Assembly: GCF_016428915.1 (NCBI RefSeq) | Contig: NZ_JAELTP010000010.1 | Span: forward strand, 28,542 to 92,541 | DNA from: Pandoraea sp. ASV26 | GTDB lineage: Bacteria; Pseudomonadota; Gammaproteobacteria; Burkholderiales; Burkholderiaceae | Length of the DNA stretch: 64,000 bases | Reading direction: 5' to 3' | Shown here: positions 53,014-60,047 of the stretch, in pieces | Position numbering within the stretch: the first letter of the stretch is position 1 | Layout: each line of letters opens with the position of its first letter | The notes under the pieces: generated by a model | The model's input: only the letters and a program-made list of their open reading frames with translations | What the model was told of the DNA's origin: nothing | The model's database searches: none | Program-made: the position numbers and the translations under genes

Positions 53014-53339
53014 GCTTCTACCTCATTCGACGGGACGACGGGATGGCCCATGCAGCCATGTTCTTTGTGATCGAAGTTGTCGCACTTGCCGAACGGGATG
53101 AAGTTGTGGCCGCGCGACAGTTCATCGAGCAACTCGGCCTTCGCTTCGTCAGGCGTCATCGTGCGGCCGTCGTCGTGCTTGAACATCCCGCGAAAGTCAC
53201 GAGCCTTCCAGTTCATAAGCGCTCCGCGTACGTCGAGGCACAAGTGGAAACTCTTGCGCTGATGCGTCAGCGTCTGCACCACAGAAGGCGGCGCAGGATC
53301 GGTATTCAGCCCTTCGGGGCGGGGTTCGTAGGGGCTCAT
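53010..53339 (-). CDS. Hypothetical phage protein
   Basis: A 109-residue protein with the block FIPFGKCDNFDHKEHGCMGH near its end, rich in Cys and His and possibly metal-binding, and DEAKAELLDELSRGHNFIPF before it. Its stop overlaps the next start (ATGA). No function is recognised. A plus-strand gene begins 32 bases from its start, so a promoter for both may lie there. Confidence 0.68.
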   Translation of the reverse strand: MSPYEPRPEGLNTDPAPPSVVQTLTHQRKSFHLCLDVRGALMNWKARDFRGMFKHDDGRTMTPDEAKAELLDELSRGHNFIPFGKCDNFDHKEHGCMGHPVVPSNEVEA

Positions 53340-53371
53340 GCTAGGATTCCTGAAGATAATCGGGGGAAGAC

Positions 53372-54007
53372 ATGTGGTTTGAACGGAACCGGGATTTGGT
53401 TGGTTTGGCGGTATCCTTTTTGGGCGGCGTGCTCGTCAGCGCCTTCTGGATCAACCGTTCAACCGGAGAGCTTTGGACCGTCGTTTCTGCGATTGGAACC
53501 GTTGCGGCAGCGCTAGCCGCCGTTTGGATCGCCATCGACCAGCGGTTGAAGGACAGACGGGCCCGCGAAAAGCGTGCGGTACTCTTAGGCGCCGGACTGT
53601 ATGGCCGAATTGCTGACCTGGTTCACGTCTCCGCAAAGGTCAACACCTTCGGAACTCAGCTAGAGCTGAATCGGAAATACGAAGGGTGGGTGTCCGATCT
53701 GAACGATCTGGCTCAGGAGATCGATGCCTCCTCGAACATTAGCCACGAGGACGTTGCCTCACTTGTTGACCTCCCAGACAACGGAGCATTTCGTCTGGCG
53801 GAGGCTCTCGGAGCGATCCATCGATTGAAAGTCGTGCTCGAAAGGGCCAAGTGGCAAATCGACATCGCGGGTGAAGACGCCCCAAACGATCAAATGCTCG
53901 CAGCGATACTCGAGCCATTCGCACAAAGAGCATGGGTAGGGCTTACGCGAGTCCAGCAAATCATAGATTCGGCGAGGCCACCCGACGAACCAATGCCTCT
54001 ACTTTGA
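53372..54007 (+). CDS. Membrane-anchored protein on the opposite strand of the left arm
   Basis: A 211-residue protein with two TM segments near the N-terminus (LVGLAVSFLGGVLVSAFWI and VVSAIGTVAAALAAVWIAI) and a soluble helical C-terminal part of about 150 residues starting DQRLKDRRAREKRAV. It is read against the surrounding phage genes and can be expressed from the prophage when the arm is silent, as is usual for morons. The two-TM plus cytoplasmic-domain layout recalls exclusion proteins such as SieB, but no sequence similarity is claimed. Confidence 0.72.
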   Translation: MWFERNRDLVGLAVSFLGGVLVSAFWINRSTGELWTVVSAIGTVAAALAAVWIAIDQRLKDRRAREKRAVLLGAGLYGRIADLVHVSAKVNTFGTQLELNRKYEGWVSDLNDLAQEIDASSNISHEDVASLVDLPDNGAFRLAEALGAIHRLKVVLERAKWQIDIAGEDAPNDQMLAAILEPFAQRAWVGLTRVQQIIDSARPPDEPMPLL

Positions 54008-54024
54008 GACGACCGCCGACGGCT

Positions 54025-54543
54025 TTAGTGTCGATCGACATACTCGCGCCAAGGAACCCAGCCGCGCGGCGTATGAAACCCCCAGTTGCGCTGCCACGGC
54101 CCCATGATGAAAAGTGACCAGGCTTCGCCGCCTTCAGGGATTTCGAGTCGGTGTCGGTCGGTCGCTCGCCGGAAAACGATCGAGCCGGGACCGCGCCAGA
54201 CTCGGCGGTAGCCGCGCAACAGTGTCGTCTCCGGCCGGCAATCCAAGCGCGCGGGCTGTTCCTGCTCGGTGGGCATGATTTCCCAGTACCCGCCGCGCAG
54301 CACAATCGAGACGTTCCACCAGGGGTGATCGTGAAGATCCCGGCCGGCGTCGCTGCGGACAGTGCGATGGACTCGCGCACCCCAACTGGTATCTCGTCGG
54401 CCGTCCTCGGCGGCGCTGGCGTCGTGACCGCGCGGCTTCTTGACCCACCAGCGCTGCATGTAGCCCTTGAGATCGAAGTAGGGCGTCCGCTGAGCGCGCG
54501 CGATGATCGCGTCAACAAGGAACGCCGGGAGTGGGATTCGCAT
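54025..54543 (-). CDS. Phage cupin-like protein
   Basis: A 172-residue protein whose centre reads DLHDHPWWNVSIVLRGGYWE, a cupin-like HxH motif with the following Gly-rich turn, and later IVFRRATDRHRLEI with another His. A metal-binding jelly-roll is likely. The family is frequent in proteobacterial prophages near early genes, without an assigned function. Start at MRIPLPAFLVDAI; its 5' end overlaps the previous gene by 32 bases. Confidence 0.68.
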   Translation of the reverse strand: MRIPLPAFLVDAIIARAQRTPYFDLKGYMQRWWVKKPRGHDASAAEDGRRDTSWGARVHRTVRSDAGRDLHDHPWWNVSIVLRGGYWEIMPTEQEQPARLDCRPETTLLRGYRRVWRGPGSIVFRRATDRHRLEIPEGGEAWSLFIMGPWQRNWGFHTPRGWVPWREYVDRH

Positions 54544-55528
54544 GCATGGTCTCCTTGACTGCGGCGGCAGCCTCAACTGACCGTCGCACGGTCGCGGCAC
54601 GGGTTTGAGAGCAGCCGAGGTATTTGCGGATTTCAGTAACGGTCGCGCGCAGTTCGCCTGCGGCGACTGCCACCATGACTCGATCGATGTCGGCGGCGAC
54701 GGTAAGCGCCGGCGGTCCGGGTGGCGGTGGCGGTTTGGGGTAGTCGGGGCGCGGATTGATCCCGTGACCGGGCATCGCTACTGCCATGACTGGCGTTACC
54801 GAGAGTCCGTTACTCCCTTGATTGGCGGGTGTTTCAGCGGTACTCGTCACGGCGGCGGCGCGAAGCGCGAGCAGCCACGCGAAGCACGCGACTGCCTCCA
54901 GTACCAGCGCAAAAGCAAGACCAGAGAACAGGTTGGCGCGACTGACTGACCACCCGAGGGACGCTAGTGGCCCGGTAACGGGGTCGGCCTGCGCCGCGCG
55001 TCGGTCAATCGCTGCCCGATCTTGTGCCGCGCGGTCGCGCGCTGCTTCCGCCTGCTCGACGTCGATCGCATCTAGCTTGGCGGCAAGTGCCGTCCGTTCA
55101 GCCGTCAGGCTCGGGCAGGGCTCGGCGCAACGGCGTGCATTCGCCCGGGCCAGTCGCGCTATCGCGTCTGCCCGGTCACGGGCAATTGCGGTCAGGTCAC
55201 GCCCCTGCGGCGTCGCAACCGGAATGGATGCGGCGCGGATCTCACCAGCGTGGCGTGCTGAAGTAATGAAGAACACGGCATGTCCGTAGCAGGTCGCGGC
55301 GACACATCCGATCCAGATTACGGCACCGACGGCACGAACGCGCCAGTCAAATGGCCGGCACAGTGCGGGCAGAAGATGGGCGGCAATGACCAGCACTACA
55401 CCGACGGCGACCCACAGTGCCTGCTCGGCCGGCAGCCCGCCACGTTGCAAACCTGACTGGATCGAGAGGCACGCCGCCGTGATGGTTGCCGTGATGGCGA
55501 GTAGCGCTGCGATGATGCGCGTCGGCAT
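54512..55528 (-). CDS. Phage inner-membrane protein with C-terminal HTH-like segment
   Basis: A 338-residue protein. Three or four TM segments lie in residues 1-95 (IIAALLAITATITAACLSI, ALWVAVGVVLVIAAHLLPAL, AVGAVIWIGCVAATCYGHAV), a basic/acidic coiled-coil stretch with many Arg and Ala follows, then another TM pair near 205-230. After a Pro-rich linker (KPPPPPGPP) the end reads ATVTEIRKYLGCSQTRAATV, like a winged-helix recognition element. Membrane plus DNA-binding parts in one protein is unusual. Function unknown. Confidence 0.7.
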   Translation of the reverse strand: MPTRIIAALLAITATITAACLSIQSGLQRGGLPAEQALWVAVGVVLVIAAHLLPALCRPFDWRVRAVGAVIWIGCVAATCYGHAVFFITSARHAGEIRAASIPVATPQGRDLTAIARDRADAIARLARANARRCAEPCPSLTAERTALAAKLDAIDVEQAEAARDRAAQDRAAIDRRAAQADPVTGPLASLGWSVSRANLFSGLAFALVLEAVACFAWLLALRAAAVTSTAETPANQGSNGLSVTPVMAVAMPGHGINPRPDYPKPPPPPGPPALTVAADIDRVMVAVAAGELRATVTEIRKYLGCSQTRAATVRRSVEAAAAVKETMHANPTPGVPC

Positions 55529-55533
55529 GGCCG

Positions 55534-56445
55534 TCAGCCGAGCAATGGACGTTCATCGGGGCGCTCGCCGCCGACCGCTTCGATCAGATCAGCTATGAGC
55601 CGCGACAGTTCGCCGGCCATCAGCACGAAGTCAGCGTCGAACTTCTCGGCCTCGCCCTCGGCGGTCGGGTCGGCGGCGTCTTTAAGAATGTCGAGCGGGG
55701 AAACACGCTTGATCGTGAACGCGTCGGTGAGCACAAACGAGATTCGGTCATTCCAGGTCATGGCGAGGCGCGTCGTGCGCTTGCCCGACTGGATGTGCCG
55801 CCGGATATCGTCGCCATCGAGCGGGAGGTGGACGTAGCGCACTGCTGCCTTCTCGTTGGAGTTGGAGCGCAACTCGACGTCCTGGTCGACGCTGAATCCC
55901 CCCGGCGCTTCGTTTGCAGCCAGCCATGACGTCATGACGGCCACCGGCGGCTCGTTCAACTGGACCGGCGCGATACCGGTGTCGAGCGTTTTCAGCAGGA
56001 GCGCAATGACGTCGTGGGCCTTCGAGGTCGATGCGGCGTCGATCACGAGCCAGCGATTCACCGGGTCGATCCAGAGTCGCGTATCGCGTCGAATGCCGAA
56101 TGCGCGCGGCAGCAGCTCGTCGGTCACTTGCTCCTTGAGTTCCTTCATCTGCTTGCGGCCCGGCTTGAAGCCCTGCTGCTCTTCGAGGTCGCTGGCCTTC
56201 GCGCGAGTCACCTGATTGATGACCGACGCCGGCAGAAGCTTTTTCTCGGTGCGCAATGCCATCAGGATCTGTCGATTCACGACATGCGCGAGTTCGCCAC
56301 CCTCGCGCGGTGCCGACCATCCTGCCGTGTGCAGTTCCATCGTCGTGGGCTCGCGAAACGCGTGCTTTTGCAGGCGCTCAATGAGGCGCTCGGTGCTTAG
56401 CGTCCATTCAGCGATACGGAAAATCTGGAGGTTGCGGAACCACAT
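55534..56445 (-). CDS. rdgC: Recombination-associated protein RdgC
   Basis: A 303-residue RdgC protein, a ring-shaped DNA-binding dimer that limits RecA and affects recombination. Seen: [11 protein letters not shown] at the start, [36 protein letters not shown], and [24 protein letters not shown], all diagnostic. A chromosomal rdgC is expected elsewhere, so this is a phage copy, likely acting on phage recombination or RecA-dependent induction. It lies in the leftward early operon. Confidence 0.95.
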   Translation of the reverse strand: MWFRNLQIFRIAEWTLSTERLIERLQKHAFREPTTMELHTAGWSAPREGGELAHVVNRQILMALRTEKKLLPASVINQVTRAKASDLEEQQGFKPGRKQMKELKEQVTDELLPRAFGIRRDTRLWIDPVNRWLVIDAASTSKAHDVIALLLKTLDTGIAPVQLNEPPVAVMTSWLAANEAPGGFSVDQDVELRSNSNEKAAVRYVHLPLDGDDIRRHIQSGKRTTRLAMTWNDRISFVLTDAFTIKRVSPLDILKDAADPTAEGEAEKFDADFVLMAGELSRLIADLIEAVGGERPDERPLLG

Positions 56446-56479
56446 GGGCTGTTTCCTTGCGTTGGTGGTGGGGCGGCGC

Positions 56480-56704
56480 TCACTCGCCGGTTTGAGCGTT
56501 GGCCTTGATGAAGAATGCGAGGGCTTCTATCAGAATGGGCGCGTGTTTTTCGAGTGCGTCGCGGCGCGCCTGCTTGGCTTCGAACTCCTCACGGACGAGC
56601 GGCGAGCCTGGCCTGGGGGTAAGCCGGGACGGCTGGTGATTCATGAGCGGGCGCAGCTCTTTCCACGCGCGGGCGGCAGCAGCTCGTTTTGCAGCAGACG
56701 TCAT
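56480..56704 (-). CDS. Hypothetical phage protein
   Basis: A 74-residue basic N-terminus ([17 protein letters not shown]) then [20 protein letters not shown], probably helical. Its ATG overlaps the stop of the upstream small membrane protein (ATGA). Function unknown. Confidence 0.6.
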   Translation of the reverse strand: MTSAAKRAAAARAWKELRPLMNHQPSRLTPRPGSPLVREEFEAKQARRDALEKHAPILIEALAFFIKANAQTGE

Positions 56705-56835
56705 ACGCCGTGCTTCCACCTCACATAGAGGCATGCGACGACGAGAACGCCACAGATAGTCCAGGCGGCCGTCTGGTGAGTACGAATCCACTTGTCGGCG
56801 CCGTTGACGGTCCAGATCAGGATGCGGTCGAGCAT
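56701..56835 (-). CDS. Small membrane protein, 44 residues
   Basis: Reads MLDRILIWTVNGADKWIRTH and then one TM segment TAAWTICGVLVVACLYV ending RWKHGV. Its stop overlaps the next start. It fits the many single-TM phage early proteins of unknown role. Confidence 0.55.
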   Translation of the reverse strand: MLDRILIWTVNGADKWIRTHQTAAWTICGVLVVACLYVRWKHGV

Positions 56836-56844
56836 GCGCAGGCC

Positions 56845-56961
56845 TCAGTGAGAAGCGTCGCGATAGCCGAGGCGGTACGCGAGATCGGTAGAGCAGAAAG
56901 GGCGACCGCACTTGGAGTCATTCCAACCGGTTTGGTACTGGCGAATCTCAGTTGCGAACAT
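56845..56961 (-). CDS. Small phage protein, 38 residues
   Basis: Reads MFATEIRQYQTGWNDSKCGR and PFCSTDLAYRLGYRDASH. A strong GAGGAGG ribosome site lies before the ATG. Two Cys in CGRPFC could bind metal. Function unknown. Confidence 0.55.
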   Translation of the reverse strand: MFATEIRQYQTGWNDSKCGRPFCSTDLAYRLGYRDASH

Positions 56962-56971
56962 GCTGACCTCC

Positions 56972-57220
56972 TCAGTTAAGACGAATGGTTGCGCTCTTGA
57001 AGATCACGTTGGAACAGACGGCGCCGGACACGGGCACGCCAGTCGGCCCCTTTGCGGTGAAGGCGGTCGAAAACGAGTCCTTTTCGCTACAGCCGAAGTA
57101 GCTGTAGCCGCCGATGTGAACGTCGGTGTAGCCGGCACCCTCAAGAGCGCGCCGCGCCGTATCGGGGTCTGTGCAGGCAGAGAGGAGGGCGAGCAAAGCC
57201 GCGAGCGCGACGAGTCTCAT
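56972..57220 (-). CDS. Small phage lipoprotein
   Basis: An 82-residue protein with a lipoprotein signal peptide: MRLVALAALLALLSAC, with LSAC as the lipobox. The mature part has two further Cys (FGCSEKD, AVCSN). The second of two nearby ATGs was chosen because GAGG precedes it. Lipoproteins in prophage left arms can act in superinfection exclusion or conversion; the role here is unknown. Confidence 0.65.
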   Translation of the reverse strand: MRLVALAALLALLSACTDPDTARRALEGAGYTDVHIGGYSYFGCSEKDSFSTAFTAKGPTGVPVSGAVCSNVIFKSATIRLN

Positions 57221-57248
57221 GGGGAACCTCATTTAAGTGGAGGCGGAC

Positions 57249-57269
57249 GCCCCGGCAGAACACCGGGGC
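57249..57269. other. Hairpin in the left arm
   Basis: GCCCCGG-N7-CCGGGGC is a perfect 7-bp stem 29 bases before the lipoprotein gene. No T-run follows. It may be an attenuator or RNA-processing site. The rest of the 258-base stretch up to the next gene shows no reading frame. Confidence 0.4.
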
Positions 57270-57478
57270 AATGCGGCTTTAACCATGTCCGCCATGGGCC
57301 TGTGAGCGGTCAGGCTCGCTCTACTACCTGTCAACTTTGGGCGGCGTCATCTGGCGTAAAGAGGGCGGGCACTCCTCCAGCCATCGGGCAACTTTGATCC
57401 CGTGCCGCGTTTCGTCCGGCTCTAACGTCGGTGCCGCACTGGGGCGGTCACTGAATGAAGTGGGCGCATTTAGCGCAC

Positions 57479-57607
57479 CTAGCCGTAGTCCATAGGCACC
57501 GCCTCATTGGGGATGGGTCGAATACGCCTCCGGATTCGCCGGACAAGGCGCGTGTAAGCCGCCGCTCGCGCCCAGAGGAGCGGCAGCAGAATCAGGAGAA
57601 TTGGCAT
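57479..57607 (-). CDS. Possible small membrane protein, 42 residues
   Basis: Reads MPILLILLPLLWARAAAYTR and RRIRRRIRPIPNEAVPMDYG: one short hydrophobic segment then a strongly basic stretch. It starts two bases after the stop of the upstream gene, consistent with coupling. Function unknown. Confidence 0.42.
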   Translation of the reverse strand: MPILLILLPLLWARAAAYTRLVRRIRRRIRPIPNEAVPMDYG

Positions 57608-57609
57608 CG

Positions 57610-57888
57610 TTAGAGCAGGCGGCCGAGGGCACTACGATCACTTGCGAGGATGTCGCGTAGTTTGTTCAGGCTGTTGCCCCCCCCACTTACAGAAGGGAAG
57701 TTCGACACGCGCGAGAACTCAAACTCTGCCCGATCGCGCCATTCGGCGGATTTCATCGCATCGGCGGTTGCAATCCAACCGGGTACGCGCCCGCACGCTG
57801 CGAAAATTTGCGCTCGGACGTATTGAATTTCCTCTACCACTTTCGTTTTGGCGAGCTGGATCTCCAGCGCCTTTTTGGTCGCTGCCAT
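57610..57888 (-). CDS. Hypothetical phage protein
   Basis: A 92-residue protein, MAATKKALEIQLAKTKVVEE followed by an amphipathic region and a basic end. No family is recognised. It is the first coding gene after the tRNA-like gene on this strand. Confidence 0.55.
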   Translation of the reverse strand: MAATKKALEIQLAKTKVVEEIQYVRAQIFAACGRVPGWIATADAMKSAEWRDRAEFEFSRVSNFPSVSGGGNSLNKLRDILASDRSALGRLL

Positions 57889-57948
57889 GTGTCTATCCTA
57901 TGGAAGGGCGCGCGAGTCAAAAGCGGCGCGCTAGCGGAAGGAGATGAA

Positions 57949-58041
57949 GAGGGTGGCCGGATTCGAACCGGCGCGCATCAAGCTACTATAAGAGGCAATC
58001 AGTGCCTCGCCCGAACGCTCTAACCGCTGAGCTACACCCTC
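57949..58041 (-). tRNA. tRNA-like gene of unresolved specificity
   Basis: A 93-base cloverleaf: acceptor stem GAGGGTG / CACCCTC (perfect), D-arm GCTC-AGCGGTTA-GAGC, T-arm GCCGG-TTCGAAT-CCGGC. Between D- and T-arms are 44 bases, longer than normal. The only good anticodon-like hairpin is GAGGC-ACTGATT-GCCTC, which would give TGA (Ser) but has C instead of T at position 33 and seven extra bases before the stem. CCA is not encoded. It may be a degenerate or specialised phage tRNA. Confidence 0.6.
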
Positions 58042-58045
58042 AAGA

Positions 58046-58125
58046 GAGCAGACCCGAGATCCTGATCAGATCGGGGAAGAGGGATACGGGCTATTTAACG
58101 TCGCCGCGCCGACGCGGGTCTGCTC
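58046..58125. repeat. 11-bp inverted repeat before the tRNA-like gene
   Basis: GAGCAGACCCG (58046-58056) and CGGGTCTGCTC (58115-58125) are perfect inverted copies 58 bases apart, immediately upstream of the tRNA-like gene on its strand. GATC occurs repeatedly just inside the right-strand copy (CGAGATCCTGATCAGATCGG). Confidence 0.6.
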
Positions 58126-58241
58126 ACTTGAAGGTGCTGGCCGCGTATTAAGTCGGCCGCTTGAAATCAGAACTCGAAAATAATCCCGTCTACGTCCTCA
58201 TGGGCGGACGAAAATCAGAGACATAAAAGACGGGGGGGAAC

Positions 58242-58436
58242 ATGTTTGTGACGATCCAAACGATAGTGGGCGCACTATTCTCAATCAGTGTCGTAGTCGG
58301 CGCCGCTGCCTACTTGATGCCACCTCACGGTACGCACGACGACGAAGACCGCGACGCGCGAACAACCATCATTGCTGGTGCAACGTGCACCGGCGTCCTC
58401 GCGCTCCTCATCCTATTTAGCGCGCACTTTCGCTAA
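58242..58436 (+). CDS. Small membrane protein on the opposite strand
   Basis: A 64-residue protein with two TM segments (VTIQTIVGALFSISVVVGAAAYL and TIIAGATCTGVLALLILFSAHF) joined by an acidic loop THDDEDRDAR. A G-rich stretch precedes the ATG. It is read against the left arm, as are two other membrane-protein genes, and may be expressed in the lysogen. Confidence 0.55.
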   Translation: MFVTIQTIVGALFSISVVVGAAAYLMPPHGTHDDEDRDARTTIIAGATCTGVLALLILFSAHFR

Positions 58437-58563
58437 TTGGTCCTGCCCGCGCATTCACGCTCACGACTGGCGACTACATTCGACCCTGCGCACCGTACTT
58501 TGTACGCTCGCGTCTACAAGCAATCGCCATGCGTGAAAGTGCCCGCCGAAGCGGGCTCAATGC

Positions 58564-58746
58564 TTACTGTTTCACCAACTCTTCGGCGCCGAACCAGTCG
58601 CGGACCTGACGGCCGTCCGTGGTGACGTAGCGCACATAAAACTGATCGGCAGTGGCCTCATACTCGGCGCGGCCGATCACAACACCGGCTTCCTTGCTCA
58701 TCGTGAGAGCGACTGCGTCGCCGATTTGGAAGGCAAATCCGTTCAT
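58564..58746 (-). CDS. Hypothetical phage protein
   Basis: A 60-residue protein: MNGFAFQIGDAVALTMSKEA, GVVIGRAEYEATADQFYVRY, then RQVRDWFGAEELVKQ. It looks like a small SH3-like beta barrel, a type common in phages. AAGGAGA precedes the start. Function unknown. Confidence 0.72.
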   Translation of the reverse strand: MNGFAFQIGDAVALTMSKEAGVVIGRAEYEATADQFYVRYVTTDGRQVRDWFGAEELVKQ

Positions 58747-58839
58747 TGAAATCTCCTTGGTAAGTGGGCGCCGCACTCTGGCGGCCGTCACGCCTGCATC
58801 ATCGGGGGCGTTCCCTCGCCGGGGAGGTGTAGGTTACGT

Positions 58840-59088
58840 TCACTCGATGTATTCCCAGCCGTGCAACGTATCGAAGCGGATGAGGCCTGCTTTGCGCAGG
58901 GCCTGAAGCCGCCGATCAAGATAACGACCTGCACCTGGGCGTCGCCATTCGGGGCCGACGTATGCGTCGTCCAAGCGCAGGCACTCGTCACGAACCTCAC
59001 CAGCGAGCAGCGCGGAGAATGTCGTGGGCTTCCTCTGGATCGCGGCAGTAATCAGCGCGTCGAGCTTCGCGTATTTGTTCGTCACCAT
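58840..59088 (-). CDS. Hypothetical phage protein, possible winged helix
   Basis: An 82-residue protein: MVTNKYAKLDALITAAIQRK, then YLDRRLQALRKAGLIRFDTL and HGWEYIE. The layout (helix, helix, DRRLQALRKAGLI, hairpin) resembles a winged-helix domain, so DNA binding is possible. GAGGAGG precedes the ATG. It would be among the first leftward genes after PL. Confidence 0.65.
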   Translation of the reverse strand: MVTNKYAKLDALITAAIQRKPTTFSALLAGEVRDECLRLDDAYVGPEWRRPGAGRYLDRRLQALRKAGLIRFDTLHGWEYIE

Positions 59089-59311
59089 CTCAAACCTCCT
59101 CGTGTATATGGCGCGGCTCTCGGAAGAAAGCCGCCTCAGATACATCGTGTGGATGCAGCGTCCCGGACTACTCCCGACTGAGTCGGCTCCCGGCGGCGCT
59201 GCATCTCTTCAATCCAAGCGGCGGTCTATAGCCACGCGAGCGCGGCCAGGCGGCGCTTGAATAGCCTCCGGTCTTTGATCAGGGGTAGAGGGTTCCGCCC
59301 TGCGCCTAGCC

Positions 59312-59332
59312 GCGCCCGCGAAGTGCGGGCGC
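59312..59332. other. Strong GC hairpin in the PL leader
   Basis: GCGCCCGC-GAAGT-GCGGGCGC, a perfect 8-bp stem, lies in the 357-base stretch between two genes. No T-run follows. It could be a pause or antitermination element for the leftward transcript. No gene is seen in the rest of the stretch. Confidence 0.4.
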
Positions 59333-59358
59333 CATCGGCGTGTTCTATCGGTATCGAT

Positions 59359-59777
59359 TCAGGGATTCAGGAAAGGGCGGCGGCGCCCAGTCGGCATAGA
59401 ATGTGAGCACCACCAAACATTCAAAAACCACCGACCGGGGCCACCATGGGAGAAATACTCAAGAACCTTTCACTCGAGTACTGGTACAAGATGCTGATCC
59501 TGGCCTGCTTCGGACTGTTTGTCCTTTCGATCACGGTGCCTTTGCAAGGCATTCCAAATGCTGCGCTCGCATTGATATCGATGGGTGGCTTCTTCATTGG
59601 TATGGGCGAGTGGATAAACCACCCGTACCGAGAGCGCATCCATCTTGAGCGGAACATCAAGATTTTCGGCCACCCGCGTAGCCCCAAATTCGGTGGCCTC
59701 GCACTGGACGTTGTCGGCGCGATTGCTGTCATTTGGGGTGCCTGGAAGCTGATCCGAGCCCTTTCCTGAATCCCTGA
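59359..59777. repeat. 20-bp inverted repeats flanking a membrane-protein gene
   Basis: TCAGGGATTCAGGAAAGGGC at 59359-59378 and its exact reverse complement at 59758-59777. The right copy overlaps the last codons and stop of the enclosed gene. GATTCAGG is repeated twice within the left copy (59356-59371). Confidence 0.8.
59446..59769 (+). CDS. Membrane protein at the SieB-like position next to OL
   Basis: A 107-residue protein with two or three TM segments (MLILACFGLFVLSITVPLQ, AALALISMGGFFIGMGEWI, ALDVVGAIAVIWGAWKLI) and a basic loop. It lies just inside the leftward promoter, on the strand opposite to it, where phage lambda keeps its exclusion gene sieB. Perfect 20-bp inverted repeats flank it. 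Sequence similarity to SieB is not seen. A role in excluding other phages is an inference from position and topology. Confidence 0.7.
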   Translation: MGEILKNLSLEYWYKMLILACFGLFVLSITVPLQGIPNAALALISMGGFFIGMGEWINHPYRERIHLERNIKIFGHPRSPKFGGLALDVVGAIAVIWGAWKLIRALS

Positions 59778-59835
59778 GTTGTTAAGGAGCGCCCCAACCA
59801 GCGGGCGGGCAGCGATGTGTGCTGCGTTGGATGTA

Positions 59836-59877
59836 ATAATAGCCATGCTATTTGTCTGATGCAATAGCTTTGCTAGT
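59836..59877 (-). promoter_or_regulatory. OL/PL: leftward early promoter with two operators
   Basis: Minus-strand promoter TTGCAT - 17 bp - TATTAT (59864 to 59836). Operator A AATAGC-CAT-GCTATT (59838-59852) covers the -10 side, operator B AATAGC-TTT-GCTAGT (59863-59877) the -35 side, starting 25 bases apart. The same motif and spacing occur at OR. It should drive the left arm. Confidence 0.82.
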
Positions 59878-60010
59878 TTATTTGATGGAAATTTGTAACA
59901 ACGAAATTCGCTGGGTCGTGCAGTCTGGGCGCTGCTCGGACAACGGGCAGCGTCACGGAGCGTGATGTGGGCCGGCAAGTTTTTGAGGAAGCCGCATCCA
60001 GGCAACAAAA

Positions 60011-60028
60011 AACCCGCCGGAGCGGGTT
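60011..60028 (-). terminator. Terminator of the exported-protein gene
   Basis: Stem AACCCGC / GCGGGTT with a four-base loop; on the minus strand it is followed by TTTTTTGTT. It lies 19 bases after the stop codon and keeps this transcript from entering PL. Confidence 0.88.
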
Positions 60029-60047
60029 CTATCTGCTTGCGGCCGAA

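Noticed and set aside
57610..58041. Reading the tRNA-like gene as the prophage right attachment site
   Set aside because: It is not tRNA-Lys, has no flanking integrase and lies within the early arm; phage genes continue on both sides.
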